A stretch of DNA of 64,000 bases, taken from NCBI GenBank assembly GCA_000526575.1, contig JAGI01000002.1, positions 1,550,001 through 1,614,000 of the forward strand, given 5' to 3'. This DNA comes from Clostridium sp. 12(A). Its GTDB lineage: Bacteria; Bacillota; Clostridia; Lachnospirales; Lachnospiraceae. Under the pieces are notes generated by a model that saw only the letters and a list, made by a program, of their open reading frames with translations, was not told the origin of the DNA and searched no databases. Position 1 is the first letter of the stretch, and every line of letters starts with the position of its first letter. The position numbers were made by a program, and so were the translations under genes. Of this stretch, positions 1 through 9,183 are shown piece after piece.

Positions 1-3000
1 CCAGACTGATGCGGATGGTTCCTGCTTTGGTTACTGTAAGTATATTGCCTGAAATGGTACCTGCTCCACTACCGCCTTCCTCAACCGCGTAAATTCTATT
101 TCCTGCGTTTGGATCCACGGTAAATAAAGAGGATAATTGTTTTAAATCTATGGTAGTTCCGTTGAACGTAACATTTGCTGAACCACCTGTATTGCTTATG
201 GTTCCCTGTGGTGTAACTCTAAGATCGGAAGCAACGTTATCTCCTGCAAAAACATAATTACAGGTTGTATTGCCGTTATCTCTTACAATCGCTGGTTCCG
301 TGTAATCTCCTTCTACATTTTGGTATACTACCATTCCCTCATCGGTGATACCATATCTTGCACGGATGGCTGTAGCAATTCCATCGCTATCAGTGATAGA
401 ACCGCTTTTTGCATAGATCGTACCACCTGTAATTGAAATACCACTATCTGAGACAATACCAAAACTTCTGGAAGAAGAATCACCTGCGATTGCTGTGACT
501 TCACCTCCGTAGTAATAAATGTCGCCTATCGCCTGGATACCAGCACTGAAGGACCCCTTTGTGTTCCCCGCAGTAACTTGAAGTCTGCCAGTATTGCCTT
601 GTATTTCTATATTTTCCGTACCGTAGATACCTTTGATGGCATAATCATTGTTCGTATCTAAAACACTTATATTATTATCACTGTCCTCAGCCAAAAAGAT
701 CCTTGTTGAGTTTGGAACAGTGATTCCAACACTATCAGAAGTAATTAGATTAATACCATCTAGTATAAGATCGTGATGACCACGATACCAGGACCAGCCT
801 TCTGATGTATCATCGATGTCACTTTTTAAAGGATTTTTACTAACTAACTCACCCTTTATGTTGCGGTACCAAACAGTATCCGTCGTAAAATCCAGAGAAG
901 TAGTTCTAAATCCAGCTAAAACGATATCAAACCTGGCATCGCTATTGGCCGTTACGGATAACGCTTTACCACCAGAAAGATTACCTGCGGGAATAACTAT
1001 ATTCATCGCTTCCGTTGATTCTTTCATTGGTGTACCGGTAAATTGAATGGTAACAGCTTTATTAGAATAATTATTTTCTATTCTTGCAGTAACTCCCTTA
1101 GGCAGGTTCTGGAACCAGCTTGATACAACATCACCTTCATTTAAGTTGTTATATGTTTCATTTTCCAGAGTTACTGTGATAAAATCTTGTCCGGTAAGTG
1201 CAGTATTTGTTAAACCGGATATAACTTTATTTTCCACAGCGGCTATAGGAGCTGGCTGGTCTACGGTGAATTTCAAGTCATTGGCTTTACTGCCATCTCC
1301 CTTAAAAAAAGTATAACAATAACCAATGTATTTTAAATTTACAGCTTCAGAATAATCAACATCTGCTTTCTGTAATACGGTAAGTCCTTTATTTGGAGTC
1401 ATAGTTAGTAAACCAACCGCATAACCACCGCTATTTGATTTAGCATAAAGTGTTCCGCCTGTAATATTCAAGGTACTAGTCTGGATAATGAAACCGTTAG
1501 TTGCTGATGGAGCTGATACTCTTACGATTCCATCTTCAATGGTCAGTGCAGTCGTACGAATCCCTGTTGCAGCCTCCGTGGTGGTCCCTTCAACAATCAA
1601 TTGACCAGATCCTTTGATTGTTACTTGTGCACCTTCTATCACATTTGTAGGAGCTATTGCTGAACTTAAGCTTCCATCTGCCAATATAACGGTTGTGTCG
1701 TTAGGCAATTTAATATTACCATGAAGATTCAAACCATCTAAAACAAGTGTTCTCGCAGGATACCCTGTAACCTCGTCTTGATATAAATACCATGACCAGC
1801 CCTCACTCGTATTTGTAATATTATTTGTAATAGGAGATACATATACCATATCCCCAGATGTAGTTACATAAGATAACAATTCCGCTGTCAAATCCAGGTT
1901 ACTGTTACGAGGATTCATGCCGGTAATTAAGAATTTGGCATTGTTATTAACTGTTACGGGTAACATACCATTCAACAGATGATCGGATGGTATAGTAACA
2001 CTCATTGCTTCATTTGTCTCAACAGTGGGAATTCCGGAGAAGGCAATGGTAACGCTTTCAGGTGTAAAACTTTTCACGGTTGCAGTGAGTCCAATTGGAA
2101 GATGACTGAACCAACTGGATACATTATCATTTTCCTGTAATTCTATCAATGAGTCATTAAGGATTGAAATTGTAATATCATTATCACCAGTGAGCATTTT
2201 TCCAGCTATGCCAGACACTGTCTTATCTGATACTGTTGCAGTAGGGTGTAAGGAAGCTCCATTTACAAGCATAACTGCAGTGACAGCAGTGCCACCATTG
2301 TAGGTATACTTTCTTTGGGTTTCATCCCAAGTGGCTTCTATGTCATACTCACCGCCATTTGAACTTTGATAAACGGTAAAGCCCGAACCACCATCCTGCG
2401 TTAGTAAGGTATAATTATTTTCACTGCTATTGTTGAATCGTATGTAAACCTTAGAATCCTCCAACGTAAAGTCTGAGTTAGAGTCGATTCCGATGCTTCC
2501 ATAACTAGATGTACTTCCAAGTGTTACATATAATTCACCATTCCCTGCAATTGTAAGGGAATCTCCAGATATACCAACACTAAGTTCAGGGGTATATGCA
2601 TAGGTATTATTTATAAAATTGCTGCTTCCATCCGCAAGCATAATGGTCGTCCCTTCAGGTACGACTAAACTTTTGAAATCTCCAGTATCTAAACTAATGC
2701 CATCAAGCAAAAGAGTCTTTTCAGGATAATTGTAATCTTCAGAACCATTTAAATACCAATACCAGCCTTCACCAGTAATAGTGATTTCTGAATCTAAAGG
2801 GTTCATTCCTGTTTTCCCCCCAATAGCATTTTTAAATGTTAAATTAGGATTTGTTAAATCCAGTACCTCTGTTCGTGGATACCAACTGTTTCCTTTAAGC
2901 ATCATATTACCAACTGATACCGTAATGGTCGGTATATCCACACCTGATGCAATCACATACTCATCAGAAATTGTCGGCTCAAATATATAATCTCCTGCCA

Positions 3001-3556
3001 CATCTGATTCATAATCCTGCTCTGGACTCCAGGTTACCGGTACGGAAATAATTTTTTCCACTACCTGAATTTTCTCTACATCTGTAATATCAAAATCATT
3101 TTCATCAAAGGAATCGAATCTGATGCTATCTGCATGAAAGGCATTGCTGCTGGTCGCATCAGGTATTTCAGATTCATTGGTTTCCTGGGATTCCTGAGGT
3201 TCCTGAGGCTCTTGAGGTTCCTGTGGTTCTGTTGGCTCCTGAGAGCTGCCATCTGCTGGAATTTCCTTGGTTGGAGCTTCCACTGGCTCTTTTGCTGTTT
3301 CAGAGGGATTCTCTACGGTAGTTGTTATCTCTACGGTTGCCCTTAATTTCTTAGGCAGATCAAGCTCCCCAAGCTTCGTGCCGATTGGCACGGATTGATA
3401 TTCTGTTTCTTCTGCCAATGGTTCAAATGAGATGATTTCTTGTTCATTCTCTGACTGCAGAACATTTGCTGATACCGGAATCGGTATTGTGCCCAGCACC
3501 ATGACCATTGATAACGCCAATGCCAAAGAACGCTTAAAAGGTCTGTGTTTTTTCAT
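1..3556 (-). CDS. Secreted repeat surface protein, N-terminal part (C-terminus outside window)
   Basis: The frame is open from ATG 3556 to the window edge (1185 codons), so the stop is not seen. AAGGAGG lies at 3564-3570. A signal peptide (MKKHRPFKRS, then a hydrophobic stretch) is followed by a Pro/Glu/Gln spacer of PQE-type repeats near residues 115-130. Then come at least three copies of a module: a short repeat with 'SEGW.WY' and 'LLLDGI.L', a carbohydrate-binding-like beta segment rich in 'GNG.L.VT.G', and an Ig-like segment with 'VS.WF..LP.G' and 'I.FSGTP'. The first 80 residues align by eye with the protein at 42156-47051, so the two are paralogues. A cell-surface role is inferred; the anchoring domain would lie outside the window. 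Confident as a gene, not about its ligand. Confidence 0.88.
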   Translation of the reverse strand, partial: MKKHRPFKRSLALALSMVMVLGTIPIPVSANVLQSENEQEIISFEPLAEETEYQSVPIGTKLGELDLPKKLRATVEITTTVENPSETAKEPVEAPTKEIPADGSSQEPTEPQEPQEPQEPQESQETNESEIPDATSSNAFHADSIRFDSFDENDFDITDVEKIQVVEKIISVPVTWSPEQDYESDVAGDYIFEPTISDEYVIASGVDIPTITVSVGNMMLKGNSWYPRTEVLDLTNPNLTFKNAIGGKTGMNPLDSEITITGEGWYWYLNGSEDYNYPEKTLLLDGISLDTGDFKSLVVPEGTTIMLADGSSNFINNTYAYTPELSVGISGDSLTIAGNGELYVTLGSTSSYGSIGIDSNSDFTLEDSKVYIRFNNSSENNYTLLTQDGGSGFTVYQSSNGGEYDIEATWDETQRKYTYNGGTAVTAVMLVNGASLHPTATVSDKTVSGIAGKMLTGDNDITISILNDSLIELQENDNVSSWFSHLPIGLTATVKSFTPESVTIAFSGIPTVETNEAMSVTIPSDHLLNGMLPVTVNNNAKFLITGMNPRNSNLDLTAELLSYVTTSGDMVYVSPITNNITNTSEGWSWYLYQDEVTGYPARTLVLDGLNLHGNIKLPNDTTVILADGSLSSAIAPTNVIEGAQVTIKGSGQLIVEGTTTEAATGIRTTALTIEDGIVRVSAPSATNGFIIQTSTLNITGGTLYAKSNSGGYAVGLLTMTPNKGLTVLQKADVDYSEAVNLKYIGYCYTFFKGDGSKANDLKFTVDQPAPIAAVENKVISGLTNTALTGQDFITVTLENETYNNLNEGDVVSSWFQNLPKGVTARIENNYSNKAVTIQFTGTPMKESTEAMNIVIPAGNLSGGKALSVTANSDARFDIVLAGFRTTSLDFTTDTVWYRNIKGELVSKNPLKSDIDDTSEGWSWYRGHHDLILDGINLITSDSVGITVPNSTRIFLAEDSDNNISVLDTNNDYAIKGIYGTENIEIQGNTGRLQVTAGNTKGSFSAGIQAIGDIYYYGGEVTAIAGDSSSRSFGIVSDSGISITGGTIYAKSGSITDSDGIATAIRARYGITDEGMVVYQNVEGDYTEPAIVRDNGNTTCNYVFAGDNVASDLRVTPQGTISNTGGSANVTFNGTTIDLKQLSSLFTVDPNAGNRIYAVEEGGSGAGTISGNILTVTKAGTIRISL

Positions 3557-3635
3557 ATCTTATCCTCCTTGTAAAGTTATGTAGTATTACCTGACTGGGC
3601 CTTTCGCCAATCATCCCCCTTTTATATAACTTGCC

Positions 3636-3672
3636 ATATTATACAACACTACAATCAACGGAGAATAAACAA
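3636..3672 (-). promoter_or_regulatory. Promoter-like block conserved between the two surface-protein genes
   Basis: The minus strand carries a TATAAT -10 (plus ATTATA 3638-3643) inside a block nearly identical to one at 47123-47159 upstream of the paralogue (shared plus-strand words ATTATACA, CAATCAAC, AGAATAAACA). No good -35 hexamer is seen. Both blocks lie about 80 bp upstream of a start codon. Confidence 0.55.
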
Positions 3673-3739
3673 CAAAGAAGCTGACGCAAATTAGTTTTGA
3701 TATAACAAATGATTATAACTTGTTGCAGAATGGTAATAA

Positions 3740-3789
3740 AATACCCCTATTAAGGACTTTTAAATAGACTAGTCCAATATAGAGGTATT
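3740..3789 (-). terminator. Hairpin after the BTAD response regulator
   Basis: Imperfect inverted repeat, AATACC..CTAT..GGAC pairing with GTCC..ATAG..GGTATT, followed on the minus strand by TTTTATT. It sits 21 bp past the response regulator stop and likely ends the two-component operon. Confidence 0.55.
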
Positions 3790-3809
3790 AAAAATTTTAT
3801 TGTATTTTA

Positions 3810-4874
3810 TTATAAGCGATTTTTAAAAATCAACAGCGGCGGCGGTGCATCGTCCGAAAACAGCTTCTCAATCTCCCTGCGTAGCTGCTTTTCTTTTTCT
3901 TTTCTTCCAAGCCGCATATAAAAATTCAAAAGCCGGCCGCAGGCGGTCTCATGAAAGGGATCCAGCTCCAGGGCACGAAGATAAAGCTGTTCAGCCTCTT
4001 CCTCAAGCTTTAGCTGCTCCCTTTTTTCCGCTGCTTTTAATAAATTGGATATCATGCTTTTTTCAAGAGTCTGCGCTTTTCCAAAGGACCACTCATAGGT
4101 TTTTCCCTGAAACAGGCCTCCCCGGTAAAGTTCGTTCAGCCGTTCCAGGTCTTTTTCCGCTTTCCATGCTGAACTTTGCATCTGCTGAAACTCATATAAA
4201 TCACAAAAAACTCGTTTGGAATCAAGGGAAATCTGTTTTCTGGTGGTGATGAGGCAGTCCTCTAACCCATACTGCTGCAGGGCCTTACGGATGTAATAGA
4301 CCGTGGAATTTAAATTTTTCATGGCCTTATCTAAGGTAAATCCTTCCCACAAGGTATCTGCAATTTCATCCCGGCTGACGCTGCCCTTCCATACCAGATA
4401 GGCAAACAGCTCCTCTACTTTTGGAGACCGCCAGCTGATGACGTGTCCGCCTTCCTCCTGTACGGAAACACGAAATCCTCCAAAACAGGTGATATAAAGG
4501 CGACTGGCTTCCATCCGCTTCATCTTAGTAAGACGATTTATGGTTTTTGCCAAACGTTCCCTGCTGATGGGCTTAAGGAGATAATCGGATGCTTCCAGTT
4601 CAAAGGCCTCCAGTGCATACTCCCCATAACCGGTAACAAATACCACACTGGCAGAATGTCCCCGCTCCAACAGGAGATTTGCAAACTCCAGACCATCCAT
4701 TTCCGGCATTGTGATATCAAGAAAAACCACATCTACAGAATGTTTTTCTATGTAATCCAGTCCCTCTGCCGCTGTACCAAAGGAGCCGCAAAGAATAATA
4801 TCATCTACCTCTGCCAATAAAATGGAAAGCCGGCTGCGAGCCAGTTCTTCATCATCTACTATGATTGCCTTCAT
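3810..4874 (-). CDS. Response regulator with winged-helix and BTAD domain
   Basis: Cytoplasmic two-component regulator of about 354 aa. The receiver domain (about residues 1-120) has the acidic pair VDDEE, phospho-acceptor Asp in FLDITMP and Lys in LLKPIS. An OmpR-like winged helix (about 130-225) and an all-alpha BTAD segment (about 245-345, with 'LRALELDPFHE') follow, as in SARP-like activators. Start chosen at 4874 because GAGGAGG lies about 7 nt upstream and the ATG overlaps the kinase stop as ATGA; a start at 4901 would lack a ribosome site. Partner is the kinase at 4871-6808. The regulon is unknown; the neighbouring surface gene or redox operon are candidates. Confidence 0.9.
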   Translation of the reverse strand: MKAIIVDDEELARSRLSILLAEVDDIILCGSFGTAAEGLDYIEKHSVDVVFLDITMPEMDGLEFANLLLERGHSASVVFVTGYGEYALEAFELEASDYLLKPISRERLAKTINRLTKMKRMEASRLYITCFGGFRVSVQEEGGHVISWRSPKVEELFAYLVWKGSVSRDEIADTLWEGFTLDKAMKNLNSTVYYIRKALQQYGLEDCLITTRKQISLDSKRVFCDLYEFQQMQSSAWKAEKDLERLNELYRGGLFQGKTYEWSFGKAQTLEKSMISNLLKAAEKREQLKLEEEAEQLYLRALELDPFHETACGRLLNFYMRLGRKEKEKQLRREIEKLFSDDAPPPLLIFKNRL

Positions 4875-6808
4875 TTTGAAATACCTCCTCTTAAACGGCA
4901 TATTCTTCCTGGTTTCTTATCATTATCTTTATCCAGTGGAAGGCTGAAGCTTATTCTTGTTCCCCGTCCAATCTCACTGCAAACTGTCAACCCTCTGTTA
5001 TAAAGCATCTTAAGCCTTTGATTGATATTCCACATACCAATACCACCCGACTTTGGTTTTTCCTCCAGCAATTCACTGATTCTTACCGCTTCTATTCCAA
5101 CGCCGTTATCCTCGATTGTAAAAACGGCCTCTTCCTTTCGACGTTTTATGGATATGGTTACAGTACCGCCTAAAACATGGTTCATAAGCCCGTGGCGAAC
5201 TGCATTCTCAACCAGAGGCTGTAAAATCAAGGGAGGAATCGGAATATTTAAAGTATCATCAATGTCATATTCTACGCTCAGCCGATCCCCAAAACGCGTT
5301 TTCTCTATATAAAGATATGCTTCCAGTAATTCCAGTTCTTTTCCCAGGGTGGTCATGGCATCAATCCGTTTAAAATCAAAGCTGCGCCTCAGATACTGAG
5401 ACAGTTCCACTACCACCTCTTCTGCCTTTTCCGGTGCGGTAGCACATAAAGCAGCGATGGAATTTAAAGCATTATATAGGAAATGGGGGTTGATCTGAGC
5501 TCTTAAAAAAGCGATTTCTGCTTCCTGGGTCCGTAAGACAGAGGTTTGCAGCTGAGTGATTGCCGTAAGATAATGCATGGATAGCAGCAAGATCATAACT
5601 ACAGCAAAAATCATCATAAATACCTGAGAAAAGCCGGAATTGGCTTTTAATCCCAGAGAAAACAAAATACAATCAAGAGAATAAAGATTAACTGCCAGCA
5701 CGGAAACAAACAGCAAAAGCCCTTTCCCTTCTTTTATGTATAATTGTACGGCACGAACCAGCAGCGCCAAAAGTATAATTGTGTTGCAGATCATGACTAC
5801 CTGGTGTATTTCATAGTAGACGTGTATGGGAAGCAGCAGTACCGCCATCAGATAGAATCCATATAGAATGGATATCATTTTCACAGGACGCAATGGCAAC
5901 AGTCCATTTTCGAACTTATGAAACACCCACAACAGGGTAATAAAATTAAAGGATAAAAAGAAATCCTTCATTTTAAACGCCAAAGTAAAGGAGATATCAG
6001 GGAAGAAAAATAATAGAGGCCGTTGGTCTGATAATCCATTGCCAAGTGCAAACACAAAACAGAATAAGGAAAACAGGGGCAATATATATTCCCTGATTCC
6101 TTTGATCCGGGCAACCACAAAAAATATCAGGTATAAAAATGCAATGGTCCATAAAATAACAAAAACCCCAAGTGCCAGCATATTGTTTTTCTGGTGCTGG
6201 TACAGCATGGCATCTTCTCTGCCAAGCTCCAGGGAGACAGGAATACCGGAATTCATATATTCATAATTAGCCACCTGTACTATAATCTCAATGTTTTCAC
6301 TATCATTTTGAAAGAAACCAAGCTTAGGCGTATTCCCTGATTTATAATCCTTTGCCTGGTAAGCCGGAACTCCATCTGATATTATTTCGTGACCGTTCGC
6401 AAAAACCTTGCTGGAAAAACGGGCATTGCCCCTCTTTAACCCCAGTACTTCGCTGTCTGGAACATGATTTAATTTAAGCCGATAGGTCCCGCAGCCGAAT
6501 GCCGGCAGTTTTTTGCCGTCAATTTCCGTTCCATTCCATAATCCTGGTACCTGCAGGTAAGCTGAAATTTCAGGCTGGGCTTTTAAACGGAAATCTTCCG
6601 GTGTAAGAAGTTGATTCCAATAGAATTCCCATTCTCCATCTAATCGCAGAATTTTGGTCTCATCCATATTCCAAGTGGATAAGTCAAGGACCCCCTGCAC
6701 TCCCCGGGGATTGCTTCCATACCGGTTTATGTGCTTTGGCATTGACAGAAAAAGCAGGGAACAGAAAAAGAATAGCATGAGAAGGGCTGTAATGGATCGT
6801 TTAACCAA
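4871..6808 (-). CDS. Membrane sensor histidine kinase, 7TMR-DISM / LytS type
   Basis: 645 aa. An N-terminal membrane helix is followed by an extracytoplasmic galactose-binding-like segment (about 45-190, with 'LDGEWEFYWNQLL' typical of the 7TMR-DISM extracellular domain), then about seven membrane helices (210-420), a His_kinase domain with phospho-acceptor His in QINPHFLYN (about residue 440), and an HATPase domain with 'VENAVRHG' and 'EDNGVGI'. The start is TTG, supported by GGAGGT six bases upstream. The gene overlaps the response regulator by 4 nt. Such kinases often sense carbohydrates or wall-derived ligands; the ligand here is unknown. Confidence 0.9.
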   Translation of the reverse strand: MVKRSITALLMLFFFCSLLFLSMPKHINRYGSNPRGVQGVLDLSTWNMDETKILRLDGEWEFYWNQLLTPEDFRLKAQPEISAYLQVPGLWNGTEIDGKKLPAFGCGTYRLKLNHVPDSEVLGLKRGNARFSSKVFANGHEIISDGVPAYQAKDYKSGNTPKLGFFQNDSENIEIIVQVANYEYMNSGIPVSLELGREDAMLYQHQKNNMLALGVFVILWTIAFLYLIFFVVARIKGIREYILPLFSLFCFVFALGNGLSDQRPLLFFFPDISFTLAFKMKDFFLSFNFITLLWVFHKFENGLLPLRPVKMISILYGFYLMAVLLLPIHVYYEIHQVVMICNTIILLALLVRAVQLYIKEGKGLLLFVSVLAVNLYSLDCILFSLGLKANSGFSQVFMMIFAVVMILLLSMHYLTAITQLQTSVLRTQEAEIAFLRAQINPHFLYNALNSIAALCATAPEKAEEVVVELSQYLRRSFDFKRIDAMTTLGKELELLEAYLYIEKTRFGDRLSVEYDIDDTLNIPIPPLILQPLVENAVRHGLMNHVLGGTVTISIKRRKEEAVFTIEDNGVGIEAVRISELLEEKPKSGGIGMWNINQRLKMLYNRGLTVCSEIGRGTRISFSLPLDKDNDKKPGRICRLRGGISK

Positions 6809-6926
6809 GCTGTTACCTCCAATTGAAACATCAACGAGGCCGCCGTCTCTACATGCGGCCAGAAAAAAGTATGCTTAATTATACCTAAAATACCATAATT
6901 CGACAAGAAAAACTTCTTGATAATAA

Positions 6927-6962
6927 AAAAAACAGGGACCTGATATTTTGTCCCTGTTTTTT
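6927..6962 (-). terminator. Rho-independent terminator of the redox operon
   Basis: Perfect 13-bp stem, AAAAAACAGGGAC and GTCCCTGTTTTTT, with a 10-nt loop and a U-tract on the minus strand. It lies 44 bp past the flavoprotein stop. Confidence 0.85.
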
Positions 6963-7005
6963 ATACTGTCTCATCGCTTACTTATCTTCCTGCTATTTCC
7001 GTTGT

Positions 7006-8457
7006 TTAATCCAGGCTTTTAATGTATTCAATTGCATGTTTTCCTGCCATTCTTCCGCTGTTGACTGCAAATCCAAGACTATTTCCTGGCAGCACAAATA
7101 CGTAATCAGGATTACAGATAGAGTATGCATCCGTACCAGCCGCATAAAGACCTGGAATTTTATCTGCCTGCTCTGTGATGACCTCTGTTTTTTCGTTTAT
7201 TTTGATTCCTCCCATGCTGCCATAAGCACTTGGAGCAAACTTCAGCGCATAGAATTTATGACCATCAATGGGTTTTAAATATCTCCTCTTCTTATTAAAT
7301 TCCTGATCGAACCCTGACTGACATGCCTCATTATACTGTTTTAAGGTCTCTGTTAATCCCTCTTTATCAATACCAGTTTTTTCTGCCAGCTCTTCTATGG
7401 TATCTGCCACGAACAGAACGTCACTGCCGTTTTTTACATGCTCTTCCATTTCCTGATTAAAATAAGACATGTCCATGGATGACGTTACCACATTAATGAG
7501 GTCCAGACCATTTTCCTCATACCGCTTTAAAATTTTATCATCAACGATGGAAAATACAACACGGTTTTTCTGGCGTGCAATGGCATTGACAGAGAAAACA
7601 GGATTTTCGACGACTTCTTCATTATAGAAACGTTTGCCATCAAGATTCACAAACAGGTTTGGCTGACGGAAGGGAAGCTCAATGGGTGCGTAACCGCCTG
7701 TATTAGGTGCAAAGAATACCAGCTCCATGTCCATGTAATCTTTTCCTGCGCCAGCATCCCAGGCCATCTGAATGCCGTCACCTGTCAGTCCTGGTATCCG
7801 ATAGGAATAAAGATCTTTTCCCCATTCATAAGGAGTATATTTCTTAATGAATTCAGGACTGTCACCAAATCCACCAGTTGAAATAATAACGGCACCGGCA
7901 TATACCTCCAGCTCTCCTTCCTTATCACTGGCAGTCACACCGATGATATCCCCATTGTCTTTGATGAGATTCTTAACGGGAGTTTCCAGCATAATCGTAA
8001 CACCAAGTTCTTCTGCCCGCTCTGTCATTGCCTTAATCATGGTTGCAGCCGCACGGAGCCCTGGATTTCCGGTTTTCGGTTTGATGATGTGCCATGTAGC
8101 TTCTGAGCCAGGAAAGTATTTGGATGGCAATGCAAATTCTACGCCCATATCCTGAAGCCATTCAATGGTCTCTGAAGACTGGTAAATATAGTTTTTCACA
8201 AGCCTTGCGTCAGATCTCCAGTGAGTATAATCCATGAATTTTTCAAATGCCCGTTCTCTTGTAAGATCAATCAGACGTTCCTTTTGAAGTTTTGTTTCCA
8301 CACCGAGAAGCCCCATTGCCATATTGGCACATCCTCCTGTAGTATTGGCCTTCTCAAGTACAATAACCTTTGCCCCTTTTTCTGCTGCTGTAATTGCTGC
8401 AGCAAGTCCTGCTGCCCCACCGCCTATTACGGCGATATCTGCATCGAATTCTCTCAT
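7006..8457 (-). CDS. FAD-dependent oxidoreductase, fumarate reductase / KstD-like (FAD_binding_2)
   Basis: 483 aa. The N-terminal dinucleotide fold GGGAAGLAAA and 'VLEKANTTGGC' bind FAD. The middle holds the substrate-cap region, and the C-terminus has 'GLYAAGTDA' and 'GNSLGFAVNSGRMAG', typical of the soluble fumarate reductase / urocanate reductase / ketosteroid dehydrogenase family. There is no heme or FMN-binding domain and no signal peptide, so it should be cytoplasmic and take electrons from partners. The two upstream Fe-S proteins in the operon are the obvious donors. The substrate cannot be read from sequence. AGGAGG precedes the ATG; the gap to the upstream gene is 22 nt. Confidence 0.85.
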   Translation of the reverse strand: MREFDADIAVIGGGAAGLAAAITAAEKGAKVIVLEKANTTGGCANMAMGLLGVETKLQKERLIDLTRERAFEKFMDYTHWRSDARLVKNYIYQSSETIEWLQDMGVEFALPSKYFPGSEATWHIIKPKTGNPGLRAAATMIKAMTERAEELGVTIMLETPVKNLIKDNGDIIGVTASDKEGELEVYAGAVIISTGGFGDSPEFIKKYTPYEWGKDLYSYRIPGLTGDGIQMAWDAGAGKDYMDMELVFFAPNTGGYAPIELPFRQPNLFVNLDGKRFYNEEVVENPVFSVNAIARQKNRVVFSIVDDKILKRYEENGLDLINVVTSSMDMSYFNQEMEEHVKNGSDVLFVADTIEELAEKTGIDKEGLTETLKQYNEACQSGFDQEFNKKRRYLKPIDGHKFYALKFAPSAYGSMGGIKINEKTEVITEQADKIPGLYAAGTDAYSICNPDYVFVLPGNSLGFAVNSGRMAGKHAIEYIKSLD

Positions 8458-8479
8458 GATACTTCCTCCTGTTTTTGAT

Positions 8480-9166
8480 TTATTCGCTTCTTCTACGTCT
8501 CCTTTGAGACATTAAGCTGCCTTGACTGGAATCGGAAGGAGTACTTCCCACTGGCACCGGTATGGTTGGAAGATTGGGCACAGAAGTACTCGATTTTAAG
8601 ATGGCACCGGATTCACAGGTCCGTACACAGTCCCCGCATTTTGTGCAGGAGGCTGAGTCAATGATATGAATCAGTCCGTTGCTGCCCTTTATGGATTCTG
8701 CTTTGCATGCCTTTGCGCATTGATTGCAGCCAGTACAGGCTTCCGGTGATATATAATAAGTAATGAATTTTTTACAGACCAGAGAGTCACAGCGCTTTCT
8801 CTTAATATGGCGTTCGAACTGCTCTCTTTCACTGTCTATGATATCTTTGGCTATTTTTCCCACTTCCCTGCCAAAATCACAGCCTGAGCCGATGGACATA
8901 TCCTGGGATATTTCACTTATTACGTCTATATCTCCCTCACGGCCACCTCCCTGGGTAATGGATTCTGTAAGTACAGAAAGCTGCAAGATCCCCTCTCTGC
9001 ATATGACACATTCCCCACAGCTTTTGCGGCGAAGGGAGTCAGAAAGGGTCTTTAGCCGTTCCACCGGACAAGGACTCTTTGCTTCTTTTTCATATGTATT
9101 TGATATAAAGTCTTTGATCTCATCCGCAGACGTTTCTTTCCATTGTTCTCTTTCTTTTACTACCAT
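8480..9166 (-). CDS. Iron-sulfur electron-transfer protein: NuoF-like C-terminal Fe-S domain plus two [4Fe-4S] ferredoxin motifs
   Basis: About 228 aa. Residues about 30-110 carry 'SCGECVICREG' and a distal Cys in 'IGSGCDFG', the cluster-binding pattern of the NuoF / HydB C-terminal domain, but the NADH/FMN-binding part of NuoF is absent. Then come two ferredoxin motifs, CTGCNQCAKAC and CTKCGDCVRTC, and a basic, low-complexity tail. Start placed at 9166 because AAGGAGG lies at 9174-9180; the longer frame to 9208 would overlap the upstream gene. Inferred role: wire between the GltD-like flavoprotein upstream and the FAD reductase downstream. Confidence 0.82.
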   Translation of the reverse strand: MVVKEREQWKETSADEIKDFISNTYEKEAKSPCPVERLKTLSDSLRRKSCGECVICREGILQLSVLTESITQGGGREGDIDVISEISQDMSIGSGCDFGREVGKIAKDIIDSEREQFERHIKRKRCDSLVCKKFITYYISPEACTGCNQCAKACKAESIKGSNGLIHIIDSASCTKCGDCVRTCESGAILKSSTSVPNLPTIPVPVGSTPSDSSQGSLMSQRRRRRSE

Positions 9167-9183
9167 AATCCGCCCTCCTTCTC